DNA from: Dendrocalamus latiflorus
Taxonomy: Eukaryota > Streptophyta > Magnoliopsida > Poales > Poaceae
Assembly: GCA_017311315.1 (NCBI GenBank)
Contig: CM029645.1
Coordinates: 25,817,627 to 25,881,626 of the forward strand
Direction: 5' to 3'
Length of the DNA: 64,000 nucleotides
Every line of letters begins with the position of its first letter. The first letter of the stretch is position 1. The position numbers and the translations under genes are program-made. A model generated the notes under the pieces. The model ran no database searches and was not told the DNA's origin. It was given only the letters and a program-made list of their open reading frames with translations. Positions 52,897-64,000 of the stretch are shown piece by piece.

Positions 52897-54210
52897 CACA
52901 TGGCGAGTCCTCGTATTCGATTGGACCCTGAGTCCTCGTGTTCTTGACAGGACCCTGCAAGTATCTGCTTGGAGTTTCTGTTGTGCGGTCTGCAGGGTGG
53001 ACAACCTGTAGATTTAGAGACATCTACACATGTGTGGCTGGTGGTAACAGATTAGTTTTGAGGGGTTTGATGTCAATATGAGAGATCATTCCGGTTCTTG
53101 TTTTAAGAAACCACATTTATTTGTTAATCATACCCAGACAGCTAATTGCATTACTATTCTTCTCCCATTTGTGGTAGGCCACTGAGGAATAGTTGCTAGT
53201 ACAACAACAGTACATCTGAGAAAACTTAGCACCTGTCGTTACCTTCAGCAAACAGGATGGAAAGCATCTTGATTAGTTCATTGATCAGAGCATTTGAGAC
53301 GATCATGAATGTTTGTACTGCAGATTAACTGACCAGCAAGATGCAGTTGTCTCACTCATGAAGCCATGCGAAAATACACTTCCAGAACAGCGTCAAGATT
53401 AGCTGCCATCTTGTTTGCATCTACTTGGAAGCGCTTAGTCGGACCTCGCACAGTGCTATTCGTATGTCTGCTGCAGCGTAATGTGGCCCCAACGTCCAAT
53501 TTTGTCAAGTTTGATGATTGCTCTCACCACGATAAAGCGAAACAATCCAATTGGTCTGAGTCTGAGAATAACTGATGAAGCATGATCTATATTGGCTTCA
53601 GTCCGGAGTGTGAAAAAATATCTAATGTACAGCCCGAGTAAATTTAGTTCAGTCTGGGTAACATTTTTATGGTTCAGCTCAGATAGCCTAGATTATTCCA
53701 CCACTGAGCATAGGGCGTAATCAAATTCTGGCTCCGTCACTGGTGGGAGCCAGCGCAATGCAAAACAATTCTGATCTAGGATCACAAGAATCAAGTCAGG
53801 ATGGTAATATCTATTCTGAAAGCAGATCCTGGAGGGGCCTCCTGTGTCAGAAGAACAGCCCAAGGTTGTCCATGCACCGATGTCGATCGATGTTGGTCGG
53901 TCCAATCATGATTCATCCTAGATCTAACTGTGTGCTCAAAGCAAGCAGGTTACAGCAGCATGGTTTGCCTTTTTCCCCCCTCCTGTAATAGTGCGGGGGG
54001 ACTGCGCTGAAATGATTCGATCAAGTGTACGTACTGCCAAGAAAAGTCGTAACAAGCTTTACAGTGATCCCTGTCGGTGGTGGTGGCCCTCACCGGAGCA
54101 GAGAGCTCTCCGCCCTTAAGATGGCGAGCATCATGGCGTGATGATCGCGCTCTCTCACTCTCTGCAAAGCCACCGGGAGAAAGGAGCTTTGCGCTTCTGG
54201 AGTTTCAGCC
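52897..54210 (+). other. ATL 3' region and A/B-barrel gene promoter
   Basis: Contains the ATL 3' UTR (extent unknown) and the upstream region of the next gene. No further gene seen; the CGGAGCAGAGAGCTCTCC palindromic stretch near 54095 is close to the next transcript. Confidence 0.4.
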
Positions 54211-54870
54211 ATGGCGGAAGTCAAGCACCTGTGCCTGGTGAAGTTCAAGGAGGGCGTCGTGGAGGACGACATCCTGCAAGAGCTGACCAAGCTGGCCGCA
54301 GAGATTGGCACGGTGAAATCCTTCGAGTGGTATACATCCATGCGTTGTCCTTGCACATCCTTTTCTGCTGTAAAACTAAGCTCAGTAGATTCCGAGGCAT
54401 AATGCTTCATAACGTGTGACACAAATAAGGTGGAACTGAAGTCTGTGTAGTACTTCGGCACACAGATGTCCAACTTCTTCGAAGAATCTTCCCGTACTGA
54501 AGATCTTGCTGCACTGTTCGCAAATAGAGCCGTGCCCAGGATCACGAGTATCAGTAGATAAAAGAATGGCTGTTAAACTGCAACCTTAGACATTTCTTAT
54601 TCAACTGCATATTTGCATATCAAAAGGTAGCTCTCGTTTTGGTGAACTCGTTGTTCCTTGTGTTGCAGGGGGAAAGACCTGCTGAACCAGGAGGCGCTGA
54701 CGCAGGGCTTCACCCATGTCTTCTCGATGGCTTTTGCGAGCGCTGAAGACATGGCGAGCTACATGAGCCATGAGAAGCACACCGCGTTCGCAGGCACGTT
54801 CATGGCCGCACTCGACAAGGTCGTCGTCATCGATTTCCCCGTCGTAGTCGCCAAGCCACCGCCGGCTTGA
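54211..54870 (+). CDS. HS1-like: Stress-response A/B-barrel (Dabb, HS1-like) protein, two exons
   Basis: Exon 1 is 54211-54329, exon 2 is 54669-54870; intron GTATAC...TTGCAG, phase 2, splitting a Trp codon. Product 106 residues, the usual size for the single-domain family. Motifs: MAEVKHLCLVKFKEG at the start, TVKSFEWGKD across the splice, the ENxxxGFTH-like region EALTQGFTHVFSM, and MSHEKHTAFAGTF near the end, then a Pro-rich tail. These proteins form a ferredoxin-like dimeric barrel; plant HS1 members are heat-stable with antimicrobial activity reported. A poly(A) signal AATAAA is at about 55075. Confidence 0.95.
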
Positions 54871-55789
54871 TCTACTCCAGTATCTATCAAGCATCTGTCA
54901 ACCACTATCTGGTGCCTTTTTCAGGTATTCATCAATATGCAGTTGCGAGTTGTGATGTACCTAAGCCTCCTCCTTATTGCTATTTCTGCTACCTCAGTGT
55001 TGAGCTGGTGTAGCTGTAATGCAGCTCTATGCCGTGCATTCCGTTCAAAGGTTGTTTGGTTATCCTTGGAATGAATAAATTTCGGTGACCTTTCTGGTTG
55101 CTGTTACTTCTCCCTTTTCTTTTCGGCCTTAATGGTGGATTGATGGATTCCTAAATGATTTCATGGCTCTGTCGTGCTTATTACTATTGCTTAAACATCG
55201 GCAAGAGCAGGTTTGCAAAGTGCTTACTCGTACATTGGCAAACAGTGAGATGTCAGTACCTTCTTGTGAAGAGGGGCAGTACTATCTTTCTTTCTTTTCC
55301 TTTTGGGACATGTTGGAGTGCTATCTTTCTAGCCTTCGTAGGAAGCAACTGCAGATTTCTCATAATATACTCACGAATAAAAGGAAGAAAAAGAAGGCAA
55401 AAAGGGACCAAGCGGAAGCATGTGAAATACTGAAAGTTGACGATCATAGTGTCTCTCTATTAAAAGGATGACAAGAGATGGAGATTTCGCTTTATCACGT
55501 AGAATTCTCATGTTTGCTGATGTGTTTATTGCCCAAGTGATGCTTGGTAATAAGGTAATGGCCATCCTACGCATGATATTTACTGTCACAATAGTGACGA
55601 AAAATCCACGGGCCATTGCATATTTCAATGACATGAGATGATGAGAGTGGAGATAATGCATGCCACTTGTTGAAAGATGCATACACATCATGGGGGTCGA
55701 TTTGATAGTTGGGAGAACATGTACTAGGTCTAAGATAGATTTGTGATGAATAATTGTTATTTTGGTTGAGTTAAATTTTAATTTGTAAT
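54871..55789. other. 3' UTR and spacer
   Basis: 3' UTR of the A/B-barrel gene up to about 55100 (GGAATGAATAAATTTCGG). After that no supported gene; small frames at 55155-55471 lack features. Confidence 0.45.
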
Positions 55790-56214
55790 TGTTGTGGACA
55801 CGTTTATCGGAAAGATGTACCATCGGCGAAACCATTCTGGATGCGCAGCAGTCAGCGGCAGCGATATTGCCGGATCGGCAACAGGGACCGGCTCGGAAAC
55901 AGATAGTGCAGAGTTAGCAAATTCAGAAACAGGCTGCGTATTGGAAACGGACTCAGCGGAAGATGTCGTAGTTTAGAAGGAGGTAGCATCCTTTTCTAGA
56001 TATTATCTGTTAAGATAGCATTGTTAGTTATTTCCTAATTATGATATGTTTTCCTTTTATAACTCGATTGCCTAATATATAAAGGCTAGCTTTGTTTCGT
56101 GAGGAGGTAATCAATAAAGCATATAAGTTCCTAATCGGCTGGCTCTGAAGATCAAAGCCTCCTTCCTGGAGGGCGATTTAGGACCTACCTGGTGTGTTGT
56201 CTTGTTCCATAACA
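55790..56214 (+). repeat. 5' LTR of the gypsy element (425 bp)
   Basis: TGTTGTGG...CATAACA. A TATA-like CTAATATATAAAGG is near 56078 and AATAAAGC at about 56113. TGGTATCTGAGAC begins four bases after the LTR, an initiator-Met-type primer site with one change. Confidence 0.9.
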
Positions 56215-56248
56215 TCTTGGTATCTGAGACGGCGATCCTGTGGGCATC

Positions 56249-59076
56249 ATGGAGGAGGCGACTTCCATTGCTGATCTGAGCAAGCAGTTAGCACAGCTTC
56301 TCAAGGTGATTAGCAGTCATCACAAACGATTTGAAGACTTGGAGAGGCGTATTGGCCTGATTCCAGTTGACGGCTGCCAAAACAGCACGTAGAAGACGAC
56401 GTGTCCAAGTGTAGTGATGGAGAGGCACCCGGTGAGGGCAACCGTGGTGTGCCGTGGTTTCACAAATTGTCCTTTCCAATGTTTGAGGGGAAGAAGAATC
56501 CACTGCCATGACTCAATCGTTGTGAGTAGTTTTTCTAGGGACAACGTACGATGGAAGAAAAGAAGATTTGGTTGGCATCCTATCACATGACTAGGATAGC
56601 TCAACAGTGGTACTATCGCTTGGAGCGGAGTATTGGTGTTTCGATGTGGCCTTGTTTCGTCGAGCATGTTAACATGGGTTTTGGGCCTCCTATTCGGAAT
56701 AATCTGCTCAGGGAACTCATACAGCTGCGATGCATGGGCTCGGTGGAAGATTTTTAGGACAAGTTTCTCTCTTTACTTTGCTGGTGCGATGAGATGACCG
56801 AGAAGCAACAGGTGCAGATTTTTACAGCAAGTTTATGCAACCCTTTGCAAACGGATGTGGAATTACAACAACCTGCAACCTTGGAGGTGGCCATGAGCTT
56901 GGCACGCGCATATGCATAGCGCTTGTAGGTTTAGAAGACGGAGGATCCCAAACCAGTTTTCAAGGCAGGTAGCATGTTGCAGCATTGTCCTGGCCACAGC
57001 TGCATTGCCCAAAGGTGGGCCACCATCAGCACCACAATCATCAATGAGCACATCGTTGGGCAAGCCCCCTGCCTCACGCTTTCGCTGTTTGATGTCCGAC
57101 GAGATGGCTAATCAATGCCTCAAAGGTCTATGCTTCAACTGCCCTGAAAAGTTCACCAGCGATCACGCCAGAAAATGCTCCATGAAAGGCATATATCTAC
57201 TGGAATTAGATGAGGTTGAGGGCACGATGGTTACCGATGGTGAGGAAGTGGAGATATTGTTGGATGCATTAACAGGCATCTGCATGGGCTGCACCATGCA
57301 ACTCCTTGTCCATATCGAGGGCGTGGCGCTGCGTACTCTAGTCGACTCTGGCTCTACGCATACCTTCTTGGTACAATCGATAGTGGATCGGATGGGTCTA
57401 GTTCCGGCACCACGCCCAAGCATGAGCGTCCTAGTGGCCAACGCCGATCGCGTGGAGAATTCAGGCCTCTGTACCGACATTTGGATGCACATTGAGTAGG
57501 AGGAGTTTTTGTTGGATGACTTTGCAATTCCATTGGATGGATATGATGTGGTGCTAAGCGTTCAATGGCTACGGACATTAGGACTAATCCTCTGGGATTT
57601 TGACAAACTTGTCATGTCTTTTTGGCATGATGATCACCGCGTGACTTGGTAGGGTATGCGTGATCCGCATACACCTCAGGCTTGTGTGGCAACTGGTGGT
57701 AACCTTCTGTCTAAGCTACTAGATGAATTCGCCGATGTCTTCGAGGATCCCCAGGGCCTTCCACTGGCCTACCGCTTTGATCATCACATCCACCTGTTGA
57801 TTGGGACCGCTCCCATAGAAGTGTGGCCATATCGGTATGTCCAGCTTCTCAAAGATGAGATCGAGCGACAATGCGACGACATGCTGCAACACGGCATCAT
57901 TAGGCCTAGTACATCAACTTTCTCTTCGTCGGTGCTTCTTGTCAAGAAACAAGATAATTCGTGGCAATTTTGTGTGGACTACCGCGCTCTCAATGTGTAG
58001 ACTGTGAAGGATAAGTTTCCTATTCCCGTGGTGGATGAATTGTTGGATGAATTAAAAGGAGCTCGGTTCTTCACCAAACTAGATCTTCACGGTGGGTACC
58101 ATCAAGTGCGGATGCATCTAGTAGGTGTGGAAAAGACAACCTTCCGCATGCACTGGGATCACTATGAGTTTTTAGATATGACTTTTGGCTTAACCAATGC
58201 CCTTGCGATGTTTCAAGCACTTATGAATGACATACTGAGACTTTTCTTCATCACTTCATTCTTGTCTTCTTTGATGATATTTTGATCTACAGTTCATCAT
58301 GGGCTGAGCATTTGCGGCTTGTCCGGCTGGTCCTCCAATCTTATGGCAACACCAATTAGTGTTAGTGTTGCACCGCTCTAAATGTTTTTTGGCGAAGAAT
58401 CCATGGTGTATCTTGGTCACGTCATCTCCTATCATGGCGGTGCCATGGATCCTAGTAAGGTGGACGCCATTGAAGCTTGGCTAAACCCACACTCTGTGCT
58501 TGCCTTGAGGGGTTTCTTAGGCTTGACGGGGTACTATCACAAATTTATCAAGAATTATGGTGAAATGGTAGCCCCTAACCATGCTCCTTAAGAAGGCGAT
58601 GTTTGTTTGTATAGTGGACGCCGACGTCACTTTTAGTGCTCTCAAGTCTGTCTTAATTTCTGGTCCAATCCTGCAATTGCCAAATTTCACCAAACGGTTC
58701 TTGGTCGATTGCGATGCTTCAGGTGCTAGCTTTGGCGCAGTGCTTCATCAGGGTGCTGGTCCCATTACATTTTTTAGCCGAGCCGTGGTGCCACATCATG
58801 CAAGATTGGCTGCTTACGAGCATGAGTTGATCGGTTTGGTCCAGGCTATCTGTCATTGGCAACCATATCTATGGGGTCAATTGTTTGTCATCCGAACTGA
58901 TCATTACAGCCTCAAATATCTTATGGATCAGTGGCTTTCGACTATTCCTCAGCATACATGGGCGAGTAAATTATTTGGTTATGACTTCTGTGGAATTTCA
59001 GCCAGGTCGTCAGAACGCTGCTACCGATGCTCTTTCTCACTGTGAAGAAGATACCTTAGCTCTCTGTGTTGCTTGG
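56249..59076 (+). pseudogene. gypsy gag-pol remnant, many stops and frameshifts
   Basis: In order: gag start at 56249 (MEEATSIADLSKQLAQ), gag core near 56551-56757 (WLASYHMTRIAQQWYY), knuckle-like CFNCPEKFTSDHARKC near 57137, aspartic protease with D-S-G (TLVDSGSTHTFL) near 57340, reverse transcriptase 57656-58285 (SVLLVKKQDNSW; FFTKLDLHGGYHQVRM) with the F-D-D site frameshifted near 58275, connecting part 58382-58591, and RNase H 58620-59045 (FLVDCDASGASFGAVL). At least five stops and several frameshifts. No integrase. Confidence 0.9.
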
Positions 59077-59394
59077 AAACAGATAGTGCAGAGTTAGCAA
59101 ATTCGGCAACAGGCTGCGTATTGGAAACGGACTCAGCGAAAGATGTCATAGTTTAGAAGGAGATAACATCCTTTTCTAGATATTATCTGTTAAGATAGCA
59201 TTGTTAGTTATTTCCTAATTATGATATGTTTTCCTTTTATAACTCGGTTGCCTGATATATAAAGGCCAGCTTTGTTTCGTGAGGAGGTAATAAATAAAGC
59301 ATATAAGTTTCTAACCGGCTGGTTCTTAAGATCAGAGCCTCCTTCCTAGAGGGTGATTTAGGACCTACCTGGCGTGTTATCTTGTTCCATAACA
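59077..59394 (+). repeat. 3' LTR of the gypsy element, 5'-truncated (318 bp)
   Basis: Matches 55888-56214 from GGAAACAGATAGTGCAG to CATAACA; RNase H-derived frame runs directly into it. Confidence 0.93.
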
Positions 59395-59399
59395 GTAAT

Positions 59400-61400
59400 A
59401 GTTTTAGAAAAATTGGATTTACTGCCAGTGCTAGCAGTTGGACTAGTTGGATCGCTGAGAGGAAGCGGTCGGACTGGCCTATGAATGACGATCTAACTGA
59501 CGGTTCGGTATGATTGGAGTTGGGAGTGGTTAGACCGTTGGGGCGGTATGACAGATATAGTTGACAGTGCTTTTATTCCAGAGAGCATGTTTTGGAGTTG
59601 GGTTATAGTTGGACCGGGGGAGTTGGCTGGTATGACCGGTATTGAAAATTTGGTCACATTGGGTGGCGGGTCAAATCAGCCAATGGTTGGCGGTTTGACC
59701 GGGGCAGTCTGACTAGAGTGAAGATAGAGGTCGAATCGGTAGCTACGGCTAGATATCAGGGTGAGTTAAGCTGAGTTGATTTGAGGTCGATTCATGGTTT
59801 GGGAGCTATAAGGATTTGTGTTGCATTGTATGATGTATGGTTTTGACTAACGTGAGTTAAGTGTATGGAACTTGTGCTCGATATAGTTGCTTGATCTTTG
59901 GATGTGCAAATGACTTGAAGGATGTAGCGGTCGACAATAATGGATCGGGACTAGGTAGGGGAGCTGAGGTCCAAGCGATCATATAAATCTAGGTGAGGAT
60001 ACATGGCTCAAGGAAGAAGCACAAAGAAGACAATAATCGTGAAGAGGCAAGTTGGTGCATGTGGTGCGCCAAGTGACGAGGCCGATACATATAGAGATAG
60101 TTCTGAGAGTCTGAATGCGTGAAGACGTGACGGTTAGTCATTGGGCACTACAGATTGTGTCAAAGCATATGGAGATGCTTTAAGGTAAAGATAAAGATGG
60201 AGTCAAGGAAAAGTGTCTAGGAACTTCGTCGATAGTATTTTGGTAGTTGGCCAAATATCAGGTTGTTACCTTGATCAAAACCACACGCGCAGAGACGCAA
60301 AGGAATAGTGGTTTATGTGAAGGAGAGCTAGAATCGTCATGTGGATCAATCGTTAGAGTGAGTTGAGTCTTATAAACGCTTTGAAAAGCGTGTGTGAGTG
60401 TGTAAAGCCTACGTTAGTAGGGTTGACGGTTTTCCCAGTAAGCTTAATGAGTTAATGAGTTTGACCCATTAAGGTGGTGTTGATTATTTAGAAGGGAGAA
60501 AATGAGGTGGTAGACTCAAGTATTCTAGGGTTTAGTTTTTGTTCTACTGTCTTGTCTCCTTCTATGGTTGTGAGATAGAGATCTTGAGAGAGAAAAGACG
60601 GGTGTTTTGGCTGCACTTTATAATCATTTATGAGTATATAAACCTTATCCTCCAGTGAAATAGATTAAAGCTTTGCCTCAATCATATTCTTATTTGTGGT
60701 TTTGCTTGGTTGTCCTTGTTCTTAAGCTTGATTTGTGATTTCAGGTTCCTAGGGAATTTTAGCTCAATCTTTTGTTTAAATTACCTTGCAAGGACATGTG
60801 AGAATATATTTGAAAGACCTCATGTCTTAGATCCTCATGAGTAAGAAGTAATTTAAGATTTATCGTTTTTGGTGTTCTTATGATCTAGATTCGATTACCT
60901 TCAATTTGTTAAATTCAAGCCTAAAATATTGTGATTCTTGATTGGTTTAGGTTCCTATTGTTTTGAATAAATCTCATGCAAAACTTGAAAGTATTTAGAT
61001 GAGATTTGAGCAAATTCATGAGATTCAGGCTTTTGTCCTAAAAGGTTTTCAGGTTTGGGAACAGGACCGATCTGACCGGCTCTAGAACTGCAGTCAAACC
61101 GGCCAGCCGGTGTGACCGCTCTTAGGCCGACGATCAGACCGCCCATCAACAGACTGTCTGACCGGCTTGTGCAGAAGCTGCTGTTTTTATTGGCTCTTGT
61201 TGCTAGCTTTGTTTTGCTTCGTTATATTGATGTGATCTAAACTTGGTGGCTATCATAATCACTTGAGCGAACATTTTGAATACTTTAAGGGTAAAAAATT
61301 TTAAGAATCATTTATCCTTTTGATTACCGACATCGGTCCTTTAATTTTTCTACTTGCCGATTTCTTCCGTTGAACCATTCTTGCAGCGATAGAATGTGTA
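59400..61400. mobile_element. LTR-like sequence, probable copia type
   Basis: No coding. Repeated GACCGG / TGACCGG words (59450-59730 and 61065-61170) and AT-rich parts with TCTAGGGTTTAG resemble long grass copia LTRs. Ends not fixed. Confidence 0.4.
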
Positions 61401-62893
61401 ACCAGTAAGATTGGCGACTTGTAGAATTGGAATTTGGAACAGACCGAAGAGAGAATGCAAATAGACTTCAGATAGTGTTCAGGTGAAAGAGTGATGAATC
61501 CGTTGCTTTCAGCTTCTCAAGAGTCACCAATCACCATCATACGCATATAAACCAGAGGTTTACGAGACTTGCAAGCGTAAACCAGTTTCCTCAATGCTCA
61601 GGTATCAATTTTTTCCAAGACGTGCAGCAATGAAGAATCAAATGATAAACCTGCTACTTTAAGGTAAACGTCGAGGTCACAAATCGCTGAAACAGTATGG
61701 ACACTGTCAGCAGATCAGCATCTGCCTACCATGAGGCATCCATACACCGGGTCACCATTCATCAACCTATACGTTGCATACGTTGAAAGCAATGCGTAAT
61801 GAATAGTGAAAGCAGTGCTGCATTTGATTGCCAAGTCACAACCAAGATAAGGCCGGCCGGCCGGCCGGAGTTGAGTGAATCCTTTCCATTAGCTGGTGCC
61901 GACGTGCCGTGCCGATAACGATGACCGTGTGCTTATTGTACCAGTTAAATTGGATTTAATTCAGAAACAGAGTAAAAGATGGTTCCAATGTTAATTCAGA
62001 AATGTGTCCACAACAAGAAGCCAGCTTATGTTTGGCCATGTATACCAGGAAAAAAAGGGACAAAAAAAATAATTGGCAAACATGTCGGAAAGCACCAACA
62101 TGGTTGCTTGGCAAACAGGGTTAGTGTAGAGCATATGATGGAGACAGCTCCTCACATGTGGGGTGACTGATATCAGCATGGTGGAAATTGGTAATGTTTA
62201 CTACAGAACAGCATATGCACGATGCAAGACATGGCAATCAGATGGGAGGCTGATACTACCTGTAAACATGTGGTGGATCTCAGGAATCAGTACTAGATAG
62301 AGTTGAATCGCAGCATAAGAGTGGTATACAGATGAACTATGCAAGAGATTTGATAGTACAGTGCAGGAAATTTATGCAGACATTGTCATATTGATTGCAT
62401 TACGTTGTATAGACACACGGTACCAGTATAAAATGGTGCAAGAATCACTTGTATCACTGTTACTGCTGCATCGCATAAGAACAGTAAAGACTGTAGCCAA
62501 TGGAGGAGGTAAACATGATAGATTTATACCGTACATGAAGCAGAAACCGGGCCAATATCCCAAACCACCTCGTGCAGCACAGCAGAATCACACTAGAATG
62601 TTTTCTTCTCGTTGTTTGTTAACTGTACGGGCACACATAACTAACAAAGGATTCAGAAAAGAGGAAAAGGAAATCAAGGAGAAGAGGATCCTACACACTC
62701 GTCCCAGGCTCCCAGCAATCTCTGTGTACACCACCTGTTCATGATCTTGTTTCTTCCCAAGCTTATTCATCCCTCAAAAAGAAAAAATCTAAATTGTAAA
62801 CTGCAAACACCACGCCAACCATTGATTTCTTGGTTTGCTTACAATTCTACCAGTTTTCAAGTAGGCGGAGCAGTTAGCACCTCATGAGGATCA
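61401..62893. other. Spacer including the DUF868 gene's 3' region
   Basis: No supported gene. A GGCCGGCCGGCCGGCCGG run lies at about 61852-61869. The part below 62893 should hold the 3' UTR of the minus-strand gene; its poly(A) site is not clear. Confidence 0.4.
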
Positions 62894-63841
62894 TCAAGCC
62901 GGTCTCTTGAAGGCTTGCACGACGAGGGAGAAGCCCGGCGCGGCGGCCTCCTCCTCCAGCCATAGCCGGCTCTCGAGCGCGCTCCGCGCCCGGAGCAGCA
63001 CCACCGCGCAGCCCGGCGGCTCCCGGAACCACCAGCCGTGGAGGTCCCACATGACGTCGACGGGCGCGCCGTCGACGAAGACGGTCTGGTTGCCCCTGAA
63101 GTTCCACCGCAGCCGCCGCGCCTGCACGGCACGCTTCCCGTCGATGCTGACCCACAGCTCCTCCCCTCCCGCAGAGCTCCTCGCGCACCCGACACTGACC
63201 TCGTGCTCCGTCCCGCCCTCGGAGAAGCAGACGCGCGCGGTGTGCATTGCCGCCGGGTCGGACACAACGACGCGCTCCCTGCGCGCGAGCGGGAGGAAGC
63301 GGGCCTTGGGGATCTGGCCCTCGAACTTGGTCTTCACGAACTCGGCGGCCAGGTCGCCCACGGCGAGCACGACCTCGGCGTTGGCGACGGCGACGAAGTA
63401 GTACACGGAGAGCGGCTCCGGGGAGGCCGCGGGGTCGTAGCGCGCGGCGGTGAGGTCCCAGAACAGGGCGAGCGGAGGAGAGGACCCGGGGTCGTCGTGG
63501 CCGGAGTCCGACGGGACGGAAAGGGTGCCCTTGCGCCTGCGGAGGAGGAGCGCGGGGGCGGAGGCGGAGGGGGCGAAGGAGAGGGTGGGGCCGAGCGGGG
63601 AGTGGGTCCAGGTGAGGCGGAGGAGGAGGGGCGGGGAGCTGGAGGAGAAGGGGGTGGCGCGGTAGGAGGCGGTGACGGAGAGCGTGGAGGGGGAGCTGGA
63701 ATTGGAGGAGGTGGAGGTGAGGGTGGAGGAGGGGGTGGTGCAGGCGGTGACGTCGGCAACGCGGACTGCGCCGTCGCCGATGCAGGAGGCGAAGTCGCGC
63801 ATGGAGGATGTCAGCAGCAGCAGGCTGGACGCGCTCACCAT
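62894..63841 (-). CDS. DUF868 family protein
   Basis: Single-exon frame of 315 residues, very GC-rich as is usual for grass genes. After a short hydrophobic start, MRDFASCIGDGAVRVAD matches the family's characteristic opening. Later conserved parts are present: LTWTHSPLGPTLSF, LFWDLTAARYD, YYFVAVANAEVVLAVGD, a RRERVVV strand, and the C-terminal WNFRGNQTVFVDGAPVDVMWDLHGWWF. The ATG at 63841 sits in a good context (AGCCATGG); the ATG 13 codons later, directly at MRDF, is an alternative start used by many relatives. Length fits the family. Function is unknown. No domain break or frameshift is seen. Confidence 0.93.
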   Translation of the reverse strand: MVSASSLLLLTSSMRDFASCIGDGAVRVADVTACTTPSSTLTSTSSNSSSPSTLSVTASYRATPFSSSSPPLLLRLTWTHSPLGPTLSFAPSASAPALLLRRRKGTLSVPSDSGHDDPGSSPPLALFWDLTAARYDPAASPEPLSVYYFVAVANAEVVLAVGDLAAEFVKTKFEGQIPKARFLPLARRERVVVSDPAAMHTARVCFSEGGTEHEVSVGCARSSAGGEELWVSIDGKRAVQARRLRWNFRGNQTVFVDGAPVDVMWDLHGWWFREPPGCAVVLLRARSALESRLWLEEEAAAPGFSLVVQAFKRPA

Positions 63842-64000
63842 GGCTGATCCACTGATCCTCTCCTCCCTCGCAGGCGAGGAATGGGGAGATCGGTGCAGCG
63901 AAGGAAAAGGGTTAACGAGGGAGGAGGAGGAGGTGGTGGGTCGATGGACTCATAATGGCGACCCGACGGCGAGGCTGCCTACCGCCGCGAAGCGAACTGC
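63842..64000 (-). promoter_or_regulatory. Leader and promoter-proximal DNA of the DUF868 gene
   Basis: GC-rich, Pu/Py-biased (CCTCCTCC on the minus strand), likely 5' UTR; no TATA within the window. Confidence 0.5.

Larger units (their letters stand above)
55790..59394 (+). mobile_element. Defective Ty3/gypsy element with TSD GTAAT
   Basis: 5' LTR 55790-56214, gag, protease, reverse transcriptase and RNase H remnants, then a 3' LTR lacking its first 100 bp or so. GTAAT flanks both sides (55785-55789, 59395-59399), proving the outer ends. Integrase, the 3' end of pol and the 3' LTR start were lost in one deletion at about 59076. Confidence 0.93.

Noticed and set aside
61852..61869. GGCCGGCC run as an origin or regulatory site
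   Set aside because: Simple repeat with no supporting context.
63038..63847. 269-codon plus-strand frame rich in Gly and Glu
   Set aside because: Antisense shadow of the DUF868 gene caused by its GC-rich third positions.

Overview
The window is nuclear DNA from a grass (Poaceae), probably a heterochromatic or TE-rich stretch. The evidence is three grass-type host genes at the right end with GT-AG introns and GC-rich first exons (an ATL-type RING-H2 gene, a stress-response A/B-barrel gene and a DUF868 gene), set in nested transposons of classes typical of grasses (MULE, CACTA, hAT, Ty1/copia, Ty3/gypsy, small TIR elements). I cannot name the species.

Layout. 1-4683: the 5' side of a Ty3/gypsy element on the minus strand, best explained as a Tat-lineage element. 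Reading from its 5' LTR down the minus strand it has a tRNA-Asp primer site, a damaged gag, a protease, two satellite-like tandem arrays, and an extra ORF in antisense at the window edge. 4684-7432: AT-rich spacer with a minisatellite and an hAT-like MITE. 7461-18100: a nearly complete Mutator-like element (MULE) with long terminal inverted repeats, an intact 892-residue transposase, a gene built from the two ends of a plant-mobile-domain protein, and three spliced GRF-zinc-finger genes whose promoters sit beside arrays of one 31-bp repeat. 18401-19733: two TIR elements of one family, one inserted in the other, the outer one carrying a GC-rich insert. 21000-24450: a dead fragment of the third GRF gene and LTR-like sequence. 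24451-32663: a complete-length but dead CACTA element (CACTACTACAG termini, TSD ATC) with tnp2-type and TNPA/Ulp1-type genes broken mainly by stop codons. 32690-32930: fragment of a DUF642 gene. 33815-36800: a decayed relative of the MULE cargo in inverted orientation. 36975-39622: a pseudogene of an XXT5-like xyloglucan xylosyltransferase. 42893-48388: a Ty1/copia element inserted in a tRNA-Ala-like gene, whose two halves flank it. 49638-50128: an hAT MITE with perfect 8-bp TSD just upstream of the ATL gene (50295-52896). 54211-54870: the A/B-barrel gene. 55790-59394: a defective Ty3/gypsy element with TSD GTAAT. 59395-61400: LTR-like DNA. 62894-63841 (minus): DUF868 gene.

How the parts work together. 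Only the three right-hand genes look like working host genes. The MULE is the most interesting block: its transposase frame is open and three of its four cargo genes have clean splice sites. The 31-bp repeat lies immediately upstream of each GRF gene, and degenerate copies lie at the same place in the decayed relative, which suggests the repeat is part of the element's own control system. All intron, TATA and domain calls were made by eye from the sequence; family names come from remembered motifs, not from a search.
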